NCBI RefSeq assembly: GCF_001570565.1
Contig: NZ_BBXE01000013.1
Span: forward strand, 390,984-454,983
Reading direction: 5' to 3'
DNA length: 64,000 nucleotides
Source of the DNA: Herbidospora yilanensis
GTDB lineage: Bacteria; Actinomycetota; Actinomycetes; Streptosporangiales; Streptosporangiaceae
Position 1 is the first letter of the stretch. Each line of letters begins with the position of its first letter. The translations under genes were made by a program, and so were the position numbers. Below the pieces are notes generated by a model, which made no database searches, was not told where the DNA came from, and worked only from the letters and a program-made list of their open reading frames with translations. Positions 49,051 through 59,600 of the stretch are shown in pieces.

Positions 49051-49578
49051 CTCCGCCCCTCCGCCCTGTACCACGCCGTACCACGCTAACACCCCAGCCC
49101 TCACACGGGCGACGTCGAGCGAAGTGAGACCTCCCAAAGGGAGCGCCGGTAACGCCTGCCAAAGTCGCCAAAAGCAGCCCACATGTGAGATGAGAGTCGT
49201 CACCCACCTATACGTAGTTAGGCGAACCAGCACTCTCCCGAACACTTACCTTTTGGGAGAAATGTCGCCATACACTGCACGCAGTCTTGACGCTGGGCCG
49301 CTCCGGCGTGCGGTCGGCCCGCATATCGACACATCGCCATCCCCGGCATAACGCCGTCCGTCTCCGAACTGACTCCAATCAGACCGAGCGAAGCGAGATC
49401 CACCCGAGCGAAGCGAGGCCCTACCAGGGAGCGCGAGGGGCGGAGCCCTTCGCAAGGAAGCGACAGCGACCCCGGAGCGAAGCGACGGAAGGGGCGCGAA
49501 CGCGCACCAGGGGAGCGCGAGGGGGCGAAGCCCTCTCGTATCGGGGGGTTCGGGGGGTCGTCCCCCCGTATGCACAAA
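49051..49578. repeat. Gene-free stretch with GAGCGAAGCGAG-type repeats
   Basis: About 530 bp with no convincing gene. CGAGCGAAGCGAG occurs exactly at 49385-49397 and 49405-49417, with variants at 49116-49128 and 49474-49485. A longer imperfect direct repeat, GGGAGCGCGAGGGGC with GAAGCCC or GAGCCC after it, occurs near 49427-49455 and 49509-49538. Frames reading through it are driven by the repeats and are probably not coding. Similar GAGCGAAGCGA repeats occur between genes in many bacteria. Confidence 0.6.
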
Positions 49579-49585
49579 CGAGAGA

Positions 49586-49626
49586 GGCCCGTGGCAGGTG
49601 CCCCGAAGGGGCAACAACCACGGGCC
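49586..49626 (-). terminator. Terminator-like hairpin downstream of tmRNA
   Basis: Outer arms GGCCCGTGG and CCACGGGCC (9 bp) enclose an inner TGCCCC-GAA-GGGGCA hairpin. On the minus strand it follows the tmRNA 3' end by about 12 bases and is trailed by TCTCTCGTTT, so it can end the tmRNA transcript. Confidence 0.6.
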
Positions 49627-49638
49627 GTCCCGAGCGAG

Positions 49639-50025
49639 TGGAGGTGGCGGGAATCGAACCCGCGTCCTTCAGCACCGAGTCAGGGCTTCTCCGGGCGCAG
49701 CCTGTTTAGCGTTTTCTCAGCCCCGGCGCTCTCACAGGCGAGTCGCCGACGGGCTCATCCGCTGTTTGTTTTCCCATCCTCCCCCGCGGCCGGCGAAGAT
49801 GGTGGAGCCTCCTAGCGATGCCAGATCCCGGGCCGGAGGCGGTCCCGGGCTGACACGGTTTAACTCGTCTGCTTAGGCAGCGAGAGCCAGGGAACCCTGG
49901 CTAACCGAAGTGGCCTTGGTATTGGCACTTATTTGTTCGCGGACACAGTGTTAACGAGGTTATGTCCGCCGTCCTCGGCCCGCTTCCCCTGGCTTGTAAT
50001 GCCAAAGTCGAAACCGGTCACCCCC
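49639..50025 (-). ncRNA. ssrA: Transfer-messenger RNA (tmRNA)
   Basis: About 387 nt. The 5' end GGGGGTGACCGGTTTCGAC and the 3' end with T arm GCGGGTTCGATTCCCGC pair through GGGGGTG/CACCTCC to form the tRNA-Ala-like acceptor; discriminator A at 49639, CCA not encoded. The tag frame lies at 49926-49873 and reads ANTKATSVSQGSLALAA then TAA, ending in the ALAA-type degron. tmRNA with SmpB rescues stalled ribosomes and tags the product for proteolysis. smpB lies 2 kb upstream on the same strand, with one gene between. Confidence 0.93.
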
Positions 50026-50110
50026 TGTGCAGTTGTCAAACCCGTCCGCGCAAGCGTCCGGACACCACAACTTTACCGGTACAACCACCCGGCCGCGAAC
50101 AGGTATTCCC

Positions 50111-51988
50111 TCATGGCGCGAGCGCGCCGAAGAACGACCCGGCGACGGCGGGGGCGGCGCCGGGCACGCCGGTCTCGACCATGGCGGCGATGGCGATGTC
50201 GCCCTGCCAGCCGACGAACCAGGAGAGCTGACGGCGCTGCTTCTTCTCGGTGAAGGCGACGTGGGAGGCGACGCCGTAGACCTCGGCCCCGGCGACCGAG
50301 GCGGCCTTGGCGGAGCCGCTGGTCACTCCGGCTCTCATGAGGGTGCGGAGCGTGGCGACGCGCCCGGGGTCGAGGTTGATCGGCTTGGGCGGGGTGGCGG
50401 GGGTGACGATCTCGGAGCTGACGTCGGGCAGGGCGGGGCTGCTGACGAGGACGGGCGGGCGCCAGGTGCCCGACTGGACGGCCGCGGCGACCAGGGCCAT
50501 CGCGAGGGGGCTGACCTGCACGCTCGTGCCGGCGATGACCTTGGCGCGGGTGGCGTCGGTGGCGGGGGCGGGCACGTGGCCGCTGTGACCGGGGAGCGGG
50601 AGGCTCCAGTCGGCGCCGATGCCGAACTGCTGGGCGCTGAGGAGCAGGTCGTCGCTCTTGACCATGCGGGCCAGGGAGGCCAGGGCGGTGACGCAGCCGT
50701 GGGCGAAGTCGGCCTCGAAGGTGGGGGCGGCGGCGGTGACGCCGACCTGCTGGAAGCGCGCGCCGCCGACGGTGCGGTCGGCGGTGCAGGGGATCTTCGC
50801 CTGGGTGTCGAGGTCGGCCTTGAGCAGCGCGTCGGTGGAGACGATGGAGAACGCGGTGCCGGGCGGGAACTTGCCGGCGAGGGCGTCGCGCTGCTGGTGG
50901 AAGCCCTTGGTCGCGATGGCGCGGATCTCACCGGTGGAGGCCTGGACGGCGACCAGCGCGGCCGGCTGGGTGCCGGCGACGGCCAGGTCGGCGGCCTGCT
51001 GCATGGCGGTGTCGAGGGTGGTGCGGACCGGGGTGTTCTTGCGGCCGGGCCACGACTTGAGCTCCTTGACCTGCTCCCACGTCTTGGTGTCGAGGATGAC
51101 GACGCGGGTCTCGGTGGAGCCGGTGAGCTGGTCTTGGTAGGCCTTCTGGAGGCCGTCGCGGCCGACGGTGTCTCCGGCCCGCTGGGGGCCGCCGAGTTGC
51201 TGTTCGCTCTCGGGGGTGACGGCGTTGACGCGGCCGACGATCTGGGCGGGCGACTTGGGCGCGACCGGAGGGTGGACCTCGGCGATGGTGAGGCCGGTGA
51301 TGGCCTTCAGCTTGGGGGCCAGCTCGCGGTATTTGTTCGGCCCGAAGGTGGCGAGCTGGACCGCGTCGGTCGGCGGGGCCGACAGGATGCGGCTGAGCAG
51401 GCGGTCCTGTGCGAACCCGGTGATCTTGGAGAGCTCCTCGCAGACCTTGGCCGGGTCGGTCAGGTTGGCGGGGACCACCTGGGCGACGAACTGGGTGTCG
51501 TCTTCCTGCAGGGTGTCGCCGTTGCGGTCGATGATCGGCTGGCGGCCCTCGGGGTCGATCTTCACCGCGAGCCGCTGGCCCGCGTGGAGGTCGGGGTGGA
51601 CGACCTCCGGCGACCAGTGCACCTTCCACCGGCCGCCGACGAGCCGCAGCGGGAGCACGCTGTCGTACTCCCACAGCGGGTTGTTCTCGCCCAGGTTGAC
51701 CTCGGCGGAGAAGTTGGCGGAGGCGGTGTCGCCCGCAAGGCTGATGGTGCCGAGGGCGAAGCGGATCGACGCGGCGTCGAGGTGGAGGCTGACGTCACCG
51801 AGCGCCTTCACCACCGTGGCCTGGTCTGCGTCGGCCCGGCGGGCGGCCATCTCGTAGTCGCCGCTCTGCCACCCCACGAGGAAGTCGCGGACCGCCTCGT
51901 GGGGGGAGGGTTCCTCGAAGCAGGCGGTCAGGCCCGGCGTGAGCACCGCCAGCACCAGAGCCAGCCGGAGGGGACGACTGGAAACCAC
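50111..51988 (-). CDS. Penicillin-binding-protein-like lipoprotein lacking catalytic motifs
   Basis: A 625-residue exported protein with a lipobox (LTACFEE). Domains in order: NTF2-like MecA_N domain (about 28-140), PBP dimerisation region (about 150-310; DRNGDTLQEDD, NAVTPESEQQLGG), and a transpeptidase fold (about 330-625). The three active-site motifs are gone: residues 377-381 read GTAFS where GSTFK is expected, HGCVT stands where SxN is expected, and VYGVASHV where KTGT is expected. It should not acylate and probably serves as a scaffold or regulator of wall synthesis. Start GTG 51988, 3 bp after smpB; same operon. Confidence 0.75.
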   Translation of the reverse strand: MVSSRPLRLALVLAVLTPGLTACFEEPSPHEAVRDFLVGWQSGDYEMAARRADADQATVVKALGDVSLHLDAASIRFALGTISLAGDTASANFSAEVNLGENNPLWEYDSVLPLRLVGGRWKVHWSPEVVHPDLHAGQRLAVKIDPEGRQPIIDRNGDTLQEDDTQFVAQVVPANLTDPAKVCEELSKITGFAQDRLLSRILSAPPTDAVQLATFGPNKYRELAPKLKAITGLTIAEVHPPVAPKSPAQIVGRVNAVTPESEQQLGGPQRAGDTVGRDGLQKAYQDQLTGSTETRVVILDTKTWEQVKELKSWPGRKNTPVRTTLDTAMQQAADLAVAGTQPAALVAVQASTGEIRAIATKGFHQQRDALAGKFPPGTAFSIVSTDALLKADLDTQAKIPCTADRTVGGARFQQVGVTAAAPTFEADFAHGCVTALASLARMVKSDDLLLSAQQFGIGADWSLPLPGHSGHVPAPATDATRAKVIAGTSVQVSPLAMALVAAAVQSGTWRPPVLVSSPALPDVSSEIVTPATPPKPINLDPGRVATLRTLMRAGVTSGSAKAASVAGAEVYGVASHVAFTEKKQRRQLSWFVGWQGDIAIAAMVETGVPGAAPAVAGSFFGALAP

Positions 51989-51991
51989 GGC

Positions 51992-52474
51992 CTAGCGGCC
52001 CCCCTTGCGCCGGATGGCGCTCGACATGGCCCGCTGCATATCCCGGTTGTCCTGCTTCTCACGGAGGGTCTGACGCTTGTCGTAGTCCTTCTTACCGCGG
52101 GCGATGCCGACCTCGATCTTGGCCCGGCCGTCTTTGAAGTAGAGGGCCAGGGGGATCAGGGTGAGGCCCTTCTCCTTCAGCGTCGCGTGGATCTTGCCGA
52201 TCTCCTTGCGGTGCAGGAGCAGCTTGCGCTTGCGCTTGGAGGAGTGGTTCGTCCAGGTGCCCTGGGCGTATTCAGGGATGTGGACGTTGTAGAGCCACGC
52301 CTCGTCCTCTTCGACCGCGGCGAACCCGTCGGTGAGGTTGGCGCGGCCCTCCCGCAGCGACTTCACCTCGGTGCCGGTCAGGACCAGACCGGCCTCGTAG
52401 GTGTCTTCGATGAAGTATTCGTGACGGGCACGTTTGTTCTGGGCGATGACCTTGCGCCCGGTCTCACGAGGCAT
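51992..52474 (-). CDS. smpB: SsrA-binding protein SmpB
   Basis: A 160-residue OB-fold protein that binds tmRNA and brings it to stalled ribosomes. Family blocks: [79 protein letters not shown] (split across two strands), and the basic C-terminal tail [18 protein letters not shown] that reaches into the decoding channel. The length is normal. It follows ftsX in the same direction and precedes the PBP-like gene and ssrA. Confidence 0.96.
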   Translation of the reverse strand: MPRETGRKVIAQNKRARHEYFIEDTYEAGLVLTGTEVKSLREGRANLTDGFAAVEEDEAWLYNVHIPEYAQGTWTNHSSKRKRKLLLHRKEIGKIHATLKEKGLTLIPLALYFKDGRAKIEVGIARGKKDYDKRQTLREKQDNRDMQRAMSSAIRRKGGR

Positions 52475-52497
52475 GGCAAGAGCCTACCGGCGGCTCG

Positions 52498-53397
52498 TCA
52501 CACCCGCAGATAACGGCGGAGCGTGATGAACGAGGCGAGGATACAGATGATCACGCCGATGGCCATCGTGCCGGAGATGATCCCGGCGACGGTGTTCCAG
52601 CCGAGGGCTTCGGGGATGAAGTTCTGGATGCTGTCGAAGATCAGGACCTTGCTGGTGATGAGCATGACGGCGGCCAGGACGCCGCCGATCAGACCCGCGA
52701 TGACACCCTCAAGGACGAACGGCAACTGGATGTAGACGTTGGAGGCGCCCACCAGCCGCATGATGCCGGTCTCGCGGCGGCGGTTGAAGGCCGACAGCCG
52801 GACCGTGTTGCCGATCAGCAGGGTGGCGGCGAAGACCATCGCGAAGGCGACCGACAGGGCCATCCACTGGAGCTTGTCCATGAAGCCGAAGTAGCTGTCG
52901 AGGAGCTGGCGCTGGTTGACGATGTTGGAGACGCCGGCCTGGCCGGTCAGCTCCTCGGTCACCGCCGCCGACTGGTCGGGGTCGCCCAGCTTGACCCGGA
53001 ACGACTCCGGCATGTCTTCCACCTTGAGGAAGGAGGCGAAGACGTTGTTCGACTGGTTGTCGAGGAAGTTCTTGTAGGCCGTGGCGGAGTCTTCGAAGAT
53101 CACATCCTCGACCTGCGGCATGCCCTTGATGACCGCCTCGAGCGCGGTCTTCTGCTCCTCGGAGATCCCCTTCTTGTCGGTGCACGGCTCGAAGGGGGAG
53201 TTCTCCTTGCACAGGTAGACCGAGAGCTCGACCTTGTCGGACCAGTAGCTGGTCATGCTCGAGACCTGTGAGTTGATCATCAGCCCGATGCCGAGCAGCG
53301 CCATGCCGACGGCAACGGTCACGATGACCGCGATGGTCATCGTGAGGTTGCGACGGAGGCCGATCCAGACCTCGGAGAAGATGAAATTCGCCCGCAT
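52498..53397 (-). CDS. ftsX: Cell division protein FtsX
   Basis: A 299-residue membrane protein with the FtsX layout: cytoplasmic N terminus, first helix (MTIAVIVTVAVGMALLGIGLMI), a large extracellular loop (about 45-175), and three C-terminal helices with NRRRETGIMRLVGASNVYIQLPF between them. It works with FtsE at the membrane to activate peptidoglycan hydrolases during division. The extracellular loop has a Cys pair (LCKENSPFEPC) that could form a disulfide. It starts 10 bp after the ftsE stop. Confidence 0.95.
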   Translation of the reverse strand: MRANFIFSEVWIGLRRNLTMTIAVIVTVAVGMALLGIGLMINSQVSSMTSYWSDKVELSVYLCKENSPFEPCTDKKGISEEQKTALEAVIKGMPQVEDVIFEDSATAYKNFLDNQSNNVFASFLKVEDMPESFRVKLGDPDQSAAVTEELTGQAGVSNIVNQRQLLDSYFGFMDKLQWMALSVAFAMVFAATLLIGNTVRLSAFNRRRETGIMRLVGASNVYIQLPFVLEGVIAGLIGGVLAAVMLITSKVLIFDSIQNFIPEALGWNTVAGIISGTMAIGVIICILASFITLRRYLRV

Positions 53398-53406
53398 GCT
53401 TCCTTC

Positions 53407-54096
53407 TTAGTAAGCCTGGCCGTAGACACCCCGCGACTGGTCGCGGACGATCTTGCCATCCTCCAGCTCCACCACACGCTTGCGCATGGAGTCCACGATG
53501 GCGGCGTCGTGCGTCGCCATGAGGACGGTGGTGCCGGTCCTGTTGATGCGGTCGAGCACCTTCATGATGCCGATGCTCGTCGCGGGGTCGATGTTTCCCG
53601 TCGGCTCGTCGGCCAGCAGGATCATCGGACGGTTGACGAAGGCCCGCGCCATGGCCACCCGCTGCTGCTCGCCACCCGACAGCTCGTCGGGCATGCGGTG
53701 GGCCTTTCCTTCGAGGCCGACCAGCTCGATGACCTCGGGGACGACCTTGCGGATGAAACGGCGCGGCTTGCCGATGACCTCAAGGGCGAACGCCACGTTC
53801 TCGTAGACGTTCTTGTTGGGCAGCAGCCGGAAGTCCTGGAAGACGCATCCGATGCGGCGCCGGAGGTGGGGCACCTTGAAGTTGGAGAGTTTGGAGAGGT
53901 CCTTGCCGGCGACGTGAATGGCGCCGGAGTTGGGCCGCTCCTCTTTGAGGACCAGGCGGAGGAACGTCGACTTTCCCGAACCCGACGGCCCCACGAGGAA
54001 CACGAACTCGCCCTTGTCGACGTCGACCGAGATGTGGTCGAGCGCAGGGCGATTCTGGTTCACATAGACCTTGGTGACATTATCGAAATGGATCAC
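53407..54096 (-). CDS. ftsE: Cell division ATP-binding protein FtsE
   Basis: A 229-residue ABC-type ATPase. Walker A is GPSGSGKST, the Q loop is in [18 protein letters not shown], the signature is [14 protein letters not shown], Walker B is [12 protein letters not shown], and the H loop is MATHDAAIV. It pairs with FtsX. Order prfB, ftsE, ftsX, smpB is the common actinobacterial arrangement; here a small plus-strand gene lies between prfB and ftsE. Confidence 0.96.
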   Translation of the reverse strand: MIHFDNVTKVYVNQNRPALDHISVDVDKGEFVFLVGPSGSGKSTFLRLVLKEERPNSGAIHVAGKDLSKLSNFKVPHLRRRIGCVFQDFRLLPNKNVYENVAFALEVIGKPRRFIRKVVPEVIELVGLEGKAHRMPDELSGGEQQRVAMARAFVNRPMILLADEPTGNIDPATSIGIMKVLDRINRTGTTVLMATHDAAIVDSMRKRVVELEDGKIVRDQSRGVYGQAY

Positions 54097-54266
54097 GGGC
54101 GCATCACGGCATGCCAGTCTAGGGGGCGGGGGACATCCATACCGGGGTGCGCCGGTCTCTTTGCTCCAGATCGACGTTCCGGTTGGCCAGAGCTCAGTCT
54201 AGGGGTAACACTGGCATGGAACGTCCATAACGGAAACAAAACGATTAGGGCATAGGTAAAGGGCCG

Positions 54267-54452
54267 ATGAGCTGCGAACACTTGGTATGCGCCGCGTGCG
54301 CCGCACCTGTGGTGGAGGGTCGCTGCCCCTCCTGCCGTGCCGCCAGGGAGAAGATGCACCAGCACGGATTCCTGGGATTGCCACCCCTTCTGGTGGCTCT
54401 TGTGATAGTGCTCGCCCTCGCCCTGACGGCGCTGAAGGTCGCCTACAGCTGA
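54267..54452 (+). CDS. Small zinc-ribbon membrane protein
   Basis: A 61-residue protein with a compact cysteine cluster at the N terminus (CEHLVCAACAAPVVEGRCPSC), giving two CxxC-like pairs for one zinc, then one membrane helix (LLVALVIVLALALTALKVAY). It lies on the opposite strand between prfB and ftsE, divergent from ftsE. The stop is 1 bp from the prfB stop. No known function; zinc-ribbon plus helix suggests a membrane-bound adaptor. Confidence 0.62.
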   Translation: MSCEHLVCAACAAPVVEGRCPSCRAAREKMHQHGFLGLPPLLVALVIVLALALTALKVAYS

Positions 54453-54453
54453 C

Positions 54454-55569
<1,116 letters not shown>

Positions 55570-55641
55570 GTTTCTAAAGGGTACGCGAACACCGGACCGA
55601 CTCAGGTACGGTCCCTTTTGCACAAGGGAGGGGGATTCACC

Positions 55642-56649
55642 ATGCGCCGAGCGCTGACCCTTCCCCTGGTGATTTCGCTGCTGGCGGCGTGCACGACCGA
55701 GACCCCGGCGCCCAGGCCGAGCCCGGTCGCGGCCACCACGAAGCCCTCCCCCACTCCGGCCCCGCCCGCCCTCACCATCGACGAGGCGGCCAGGGCGGTC
55801 GACGTCTTCCTCGGCGCCGACGACGTGATCAGGAGCATGGGCGACGGCCGCATGGCCCTCGACCGGGCCAGGGACGGGCAGGATCCGCTCGTGCTGGCCG
55901 AATATCGGTCATCCGAAAACAGGCCCATCCGATATTCCTGGGGGCCCCGGAAGCTGATCGTGCCACGCCTGCAGAAAGGGGTCACGCCGTGGTTCGCGGC
56001 GGTGGCCGAGCGGCGCCACGGCAAGGTGAAGCAGACCGCGATCATGACGTTCATGAAGGAGGGCGAGTCCTGGCAGCGCGGGCTCACCACCCTGCTGAAC
56101 AGCGGCGCCGTCCTGCCGCGGATCGCCGAGGACGCCGAGGGCTACGCCGTCTCCCTCGATGCCCGCGACCAGTCGATCGCGATCAGCCCCAACCTGCTGG
56201 GCCCCCTGCACGCCACGGTCGCCGAGGAGGGCCCCGACGGGTTCACCTCCGACCTGATCGAGGAGGGCCCGCTGACCAAGGGCTTCTTCGACGACATCGC
56301 CACGCAGAAGGAGATCTACAAGACCGAGGGGTACGAATACATCTCGATCTTCGCGGCGGCGGCCTCCTACCCGGTGCAGGCGGTCCGGACCGCCGACGGC
56401 GGCGGCCTGCTCTTCTACACGCTGACCCGCACCAGCCAGTGGATCCCGGCGCTGCCCAACGCCGTGGGCGGCCACCTGCCGATCCCGGCCGACGCCAAGT
56501 GGGACCTGACGACGACCGAGATCCTCAAAGACCGGCGGATCCAGGAGACCCAGCAGTTCCTGGCGCTGGTCCCGCCCCGCACCTCCCGGGCGCGGGCCGA
56601 GATCATCGCCTACGACGGCCGGATCACCCAGGCCAGCGCTACGGAGTAG
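55642..56649 (+). CDS. Putative lipoprotein, unknown function
   Basis: A 335-residue exported protein. The signal ends in a lipobox ([10 protein letters not shown]), followed by a Pro/Thr/Ala-rich spacer ([21 protein letters not shown]) and a domain of about 290 residues with no motif I recognise ([38 protein letters not shown]). Its alternation of short beta stretches resembles actinobacterial NTF2/lipoprotein families of unknown role. ATG 55642 has GGGAGGGGG upstream. It is divergent from prfB and its 3' end overlaps the GDH gene by 11 bp. Confidence 0.72.
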   Translation: MRRALTLPLVISLLAACTTETPAPRPSPVAATTKPSPTPAPPALTIDEAARAVDVFLGADDVIRSMGDGRMALDRARDGQDPLVLAEYRSSENRPIRYSWGPRKLIVPRLQKGVTPWFAAVAERRHGKVKQTAIMTFMKEGESWQRGLTTLLNSGAVLPRIAEDAEGYAVSLDARDQSIAISPNLLGPLHATVAEEGPDGFTSDLIEEGPLTKGFFDDIATQKEIYKTEGYEYISIFAAAASYPVQAVRTADGGGLLFYTLTRTSQWIPALPNAVGGHLPIPADAKWDLTTTEILKDRRIQETQQFLALVPPRTSRARAEIIAYDGRITQASATE

Positions 56650-59600
56650 CGCGCGGCAGACCGCTGGTGGCGACCAGGGTCCTGATCGCGCGCAGCGCCA
56701 CCGACAGGGTGGCCAGGTCGAACACGTCGCTCTCCCAGATCTCCGACAGAGTCTGCCGCGACCGGGTCACCGCCGCCTCGTTGGCCTCCGACCAGCGGGC
56801 CAGCCGCTCCTCGGGCGCCTCGCCCGGCTTGCTGTGCACCAGCACGTCGTGGGTGAGGCTGGCGTGGGCGGCGTAGAGGTCGTCGCGGAGCGCCGAGCGG
56901 GCCATCGTGTTCCACCGGCTGTCGCGCGGCAAAGCGATCACGCGTTCGCGCAGGCGGGCGAGCTGGACGCGGTCGGCCAGGTCGAAGTAGACCTCGGCCA
57001 CCTCGCTGACCGGCCGGTCGGTGGCCACCGCGATCTCGACCAGGTCGAAGGTCGAGTAGGCGGGCACCATCGCGGCCACCCGCTCGGCCAGCTCGTCGGG
57101 CACGCCACGGCCGACGAAGTGGTCGCGGCGCTCCTCGAAGGCGGTCAGGTCGGGGCCGGTCAGCAGCTTGGGCAGGTTGGGCAGCAGGGCGGCGCCGTCG
57201 GCGAAGAACCGGGCCGAGGCGGCCAGGTCGAGCGGCGGGCGGCGGTTGTTGAGCAACCAGCGGGTGCCGCGCTCCGACAACTTGCGGCCTTCGAGCAGCA
57301 TGGCGAGCTGGGTGTCGACGTCGACCCGGTTGTCGAGCCCCTCGACCTGGCGGCGGAACGCGGGCAGGTCGAAGACCTGCCGGGTCACCAGGTAGGCCCG
57401 CGCGATGTCGGGCGTGGAGACGCCGAGCTCCTCGTGGAACCGGAAGACGAAGCTGGTGCCGCCGTTGTTGACCAGGTCGTTGGTGACGCCGGTGGTGATG
57501 ATCTCCCGCCGCAGCGGGTGGTCGTCCATGAAGCTCTGGTAGGCCCCCCGCAACGCCGAGGGGAAGTAGTCGACCAGCCATTCGCGCAGCGCCGGGTCGT
57601 CGGGCAGGTCGCTGGCGAGCACCTCCCGGTCGACCACCAGCTTGGTGTAGGCCAGCAGCACCGAGAACTCCGGCGCGGTCAGCCCGAGCCCGGTCTGGCG
57701 GCGTTCGGCCAGCACCTTGTCGGAGGGCAGGAACTCCAGCGCCCGGTTGAGCTGCCCCTGCCGCTCCAGCCGCCGCAGGTAGCGGGTGTGGATGTGCAGC
57801 ATCTCGGCGGCCTGTTTGCGGGCCGCGGCCAGCACCACGTTCTGGGCGTGGTTGTCGCGCAGCACCAGATCGCCGACCTCGCCGGTCATCTCGGCGAGCA
57901 GCCCGTTCCGCTGCTTCTCGGTCAGGTCGCCCTCGCGGACCGCCTCGTTGAGGAGGATCTTGATGTTGACCTCGTGGTCGGAGGTGTCGACCCCGGCCGA
58001 GTTGTCGATGAAGTCGGTGTTGACCAGGCCGCCGCGCAGCGCGAACTCGATGCGGGCGAGCTGGGTGAAGCCGAGGTTGCCGCCCTCGCCGATGACCTTG
58101 CAGCGCAGGTCGGCGGCGTTGACCCGCAGCCCGTCGTTGGCCTTGTCGCCGACGTCGGCGTTCGACTCTGCGGCGGCCTTGGCGTAGGTGCCGATGCCGC
58201 CGTTCCACAGCAGGTCGACCGGGGCCCGGAGGATGGCGCTGATCAGGTCGTTCGGAGCCAGTGAGGTGACGACGGCGTCGATGCCGAGCGCGATCCGCAT
58301 CTGCGGGGAGATCGGGATCGACTTGGCGGTGCGCGGCCACACCCCGCCCCCGGTGGAGATCAGGTCGCGGTCGTAGTCGTCCCACGAGCTGCGCGGCAGG
58401 GCGAACAGGCGCTCGCGCTCGGCGAAGCCGCGGGCGGCGTCGGGGTCGGGGTCGACGAAGACGTGGCGGTGGTCGAAGGCGGCCACCAGGCGGATGTGGC
58501 GCGAGAGCAGCATGCCGTTGCCGAACACGTCGCCCGACATGTCGCCGATGCCGGCGACGGTGAAGTCGGTGGTCTGGGTGTCGAGCCCGAGGGTGCGGAA
58601 GTGGTATTTGACCGACTCCCAGGCGCCCCGGGCGGTGATGCCCATGGCCTTGTGGTCGTAGCCGACCGAGCCGCCGGAGGCGAACGCGTCGCCCAGCCAG
58701 AAGCCGTAGTCCTTGGCCACGCCGTTGGCGATGTCGGAGAACGTCGCGGTGCCCTTGTCGGCGGCGACCACGAGGTAGGTGTCGTCGCCGTCGTGGCGCA
58801 CCACGTCGGGGGGCGGCACGACCTCGCCGTGGACCAGGTTGTCGGTCACGTCGAGCAGGCCGGAGATGAACTGCCGGTAGCAGGCGACGCCCTCGGCGAG
58901 GAACTCCTCACGACCACCCTGCGGCGGGTGCTTGACGACGAAGCCGCCCTTCGACCCGGTCGGCACGATCACGGTGTTCTTCACCATCTGCGCCTTGACC
59001 AGGCCGAGGATCTCGGTCCGGAAGTCCTCCATGCGGTCGGACCAGCGCAGTCCCCCTCGGGCCACCTTGCCGAAGCGCAGGTGCACGCCCTCGACGCGCC
59101 GTCCGTACACGAAGATCTCGAACTTGGGCCTCGGGAGGGGCAGCACGCTGATCGCCTGAGGGTCGAACTTCAGTGAGGTGTACGGCTTGCGCCGGCCCTC
59201 GGCGTCGTGCTGGAAGAAGTTGGTGCGCAGCGTCGCGCAGACGCATTCGAGGTAGGCCCGCAGGATGCGGTCCTCGTCGAGGGAGGCGACCTCGTCGAGG
59301 GAGGCCAGCACCTCCTCCCGCAGCGCGTCCGACATGTCCTCGCGGGAGGTCTCCGGCAGGCGCGGGTCGAGCCGGGCCTCGAACAGGCGCACCAGCAGGC
59401 GGGCCAGCCGCAGGTTCCCGAGCAGCGTCTTCTCGATGTAGTCCTGGGAGAAGGTGGCCCCGGCCTGGCGCAGGTACTTGGCGTAGGCGCGCAGCACCTC
59501 GGCCTGCTCCCAGGTCATGCCGGCGGCGAGCACGAGCGCGTTGAAGCCGTCGTTCTCGACCTGGTTCTTCCACAGGGCGGCGAAGGCGTCCTGGAACAGG

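Noticed and set aside
49385-49538. GAGCGAAGCGAG repeats as a CRISPR array
   Set aside because: Units are short, irregularly spaced and degenerate, with no constant spacers and no cas genes nearby.
49287-49876. Several open frames across the repeat region and the tmRNA gene
   Set aside because: They read through low-complexity repeats or through the tmRNA structure and show no ribosome site or family motif.
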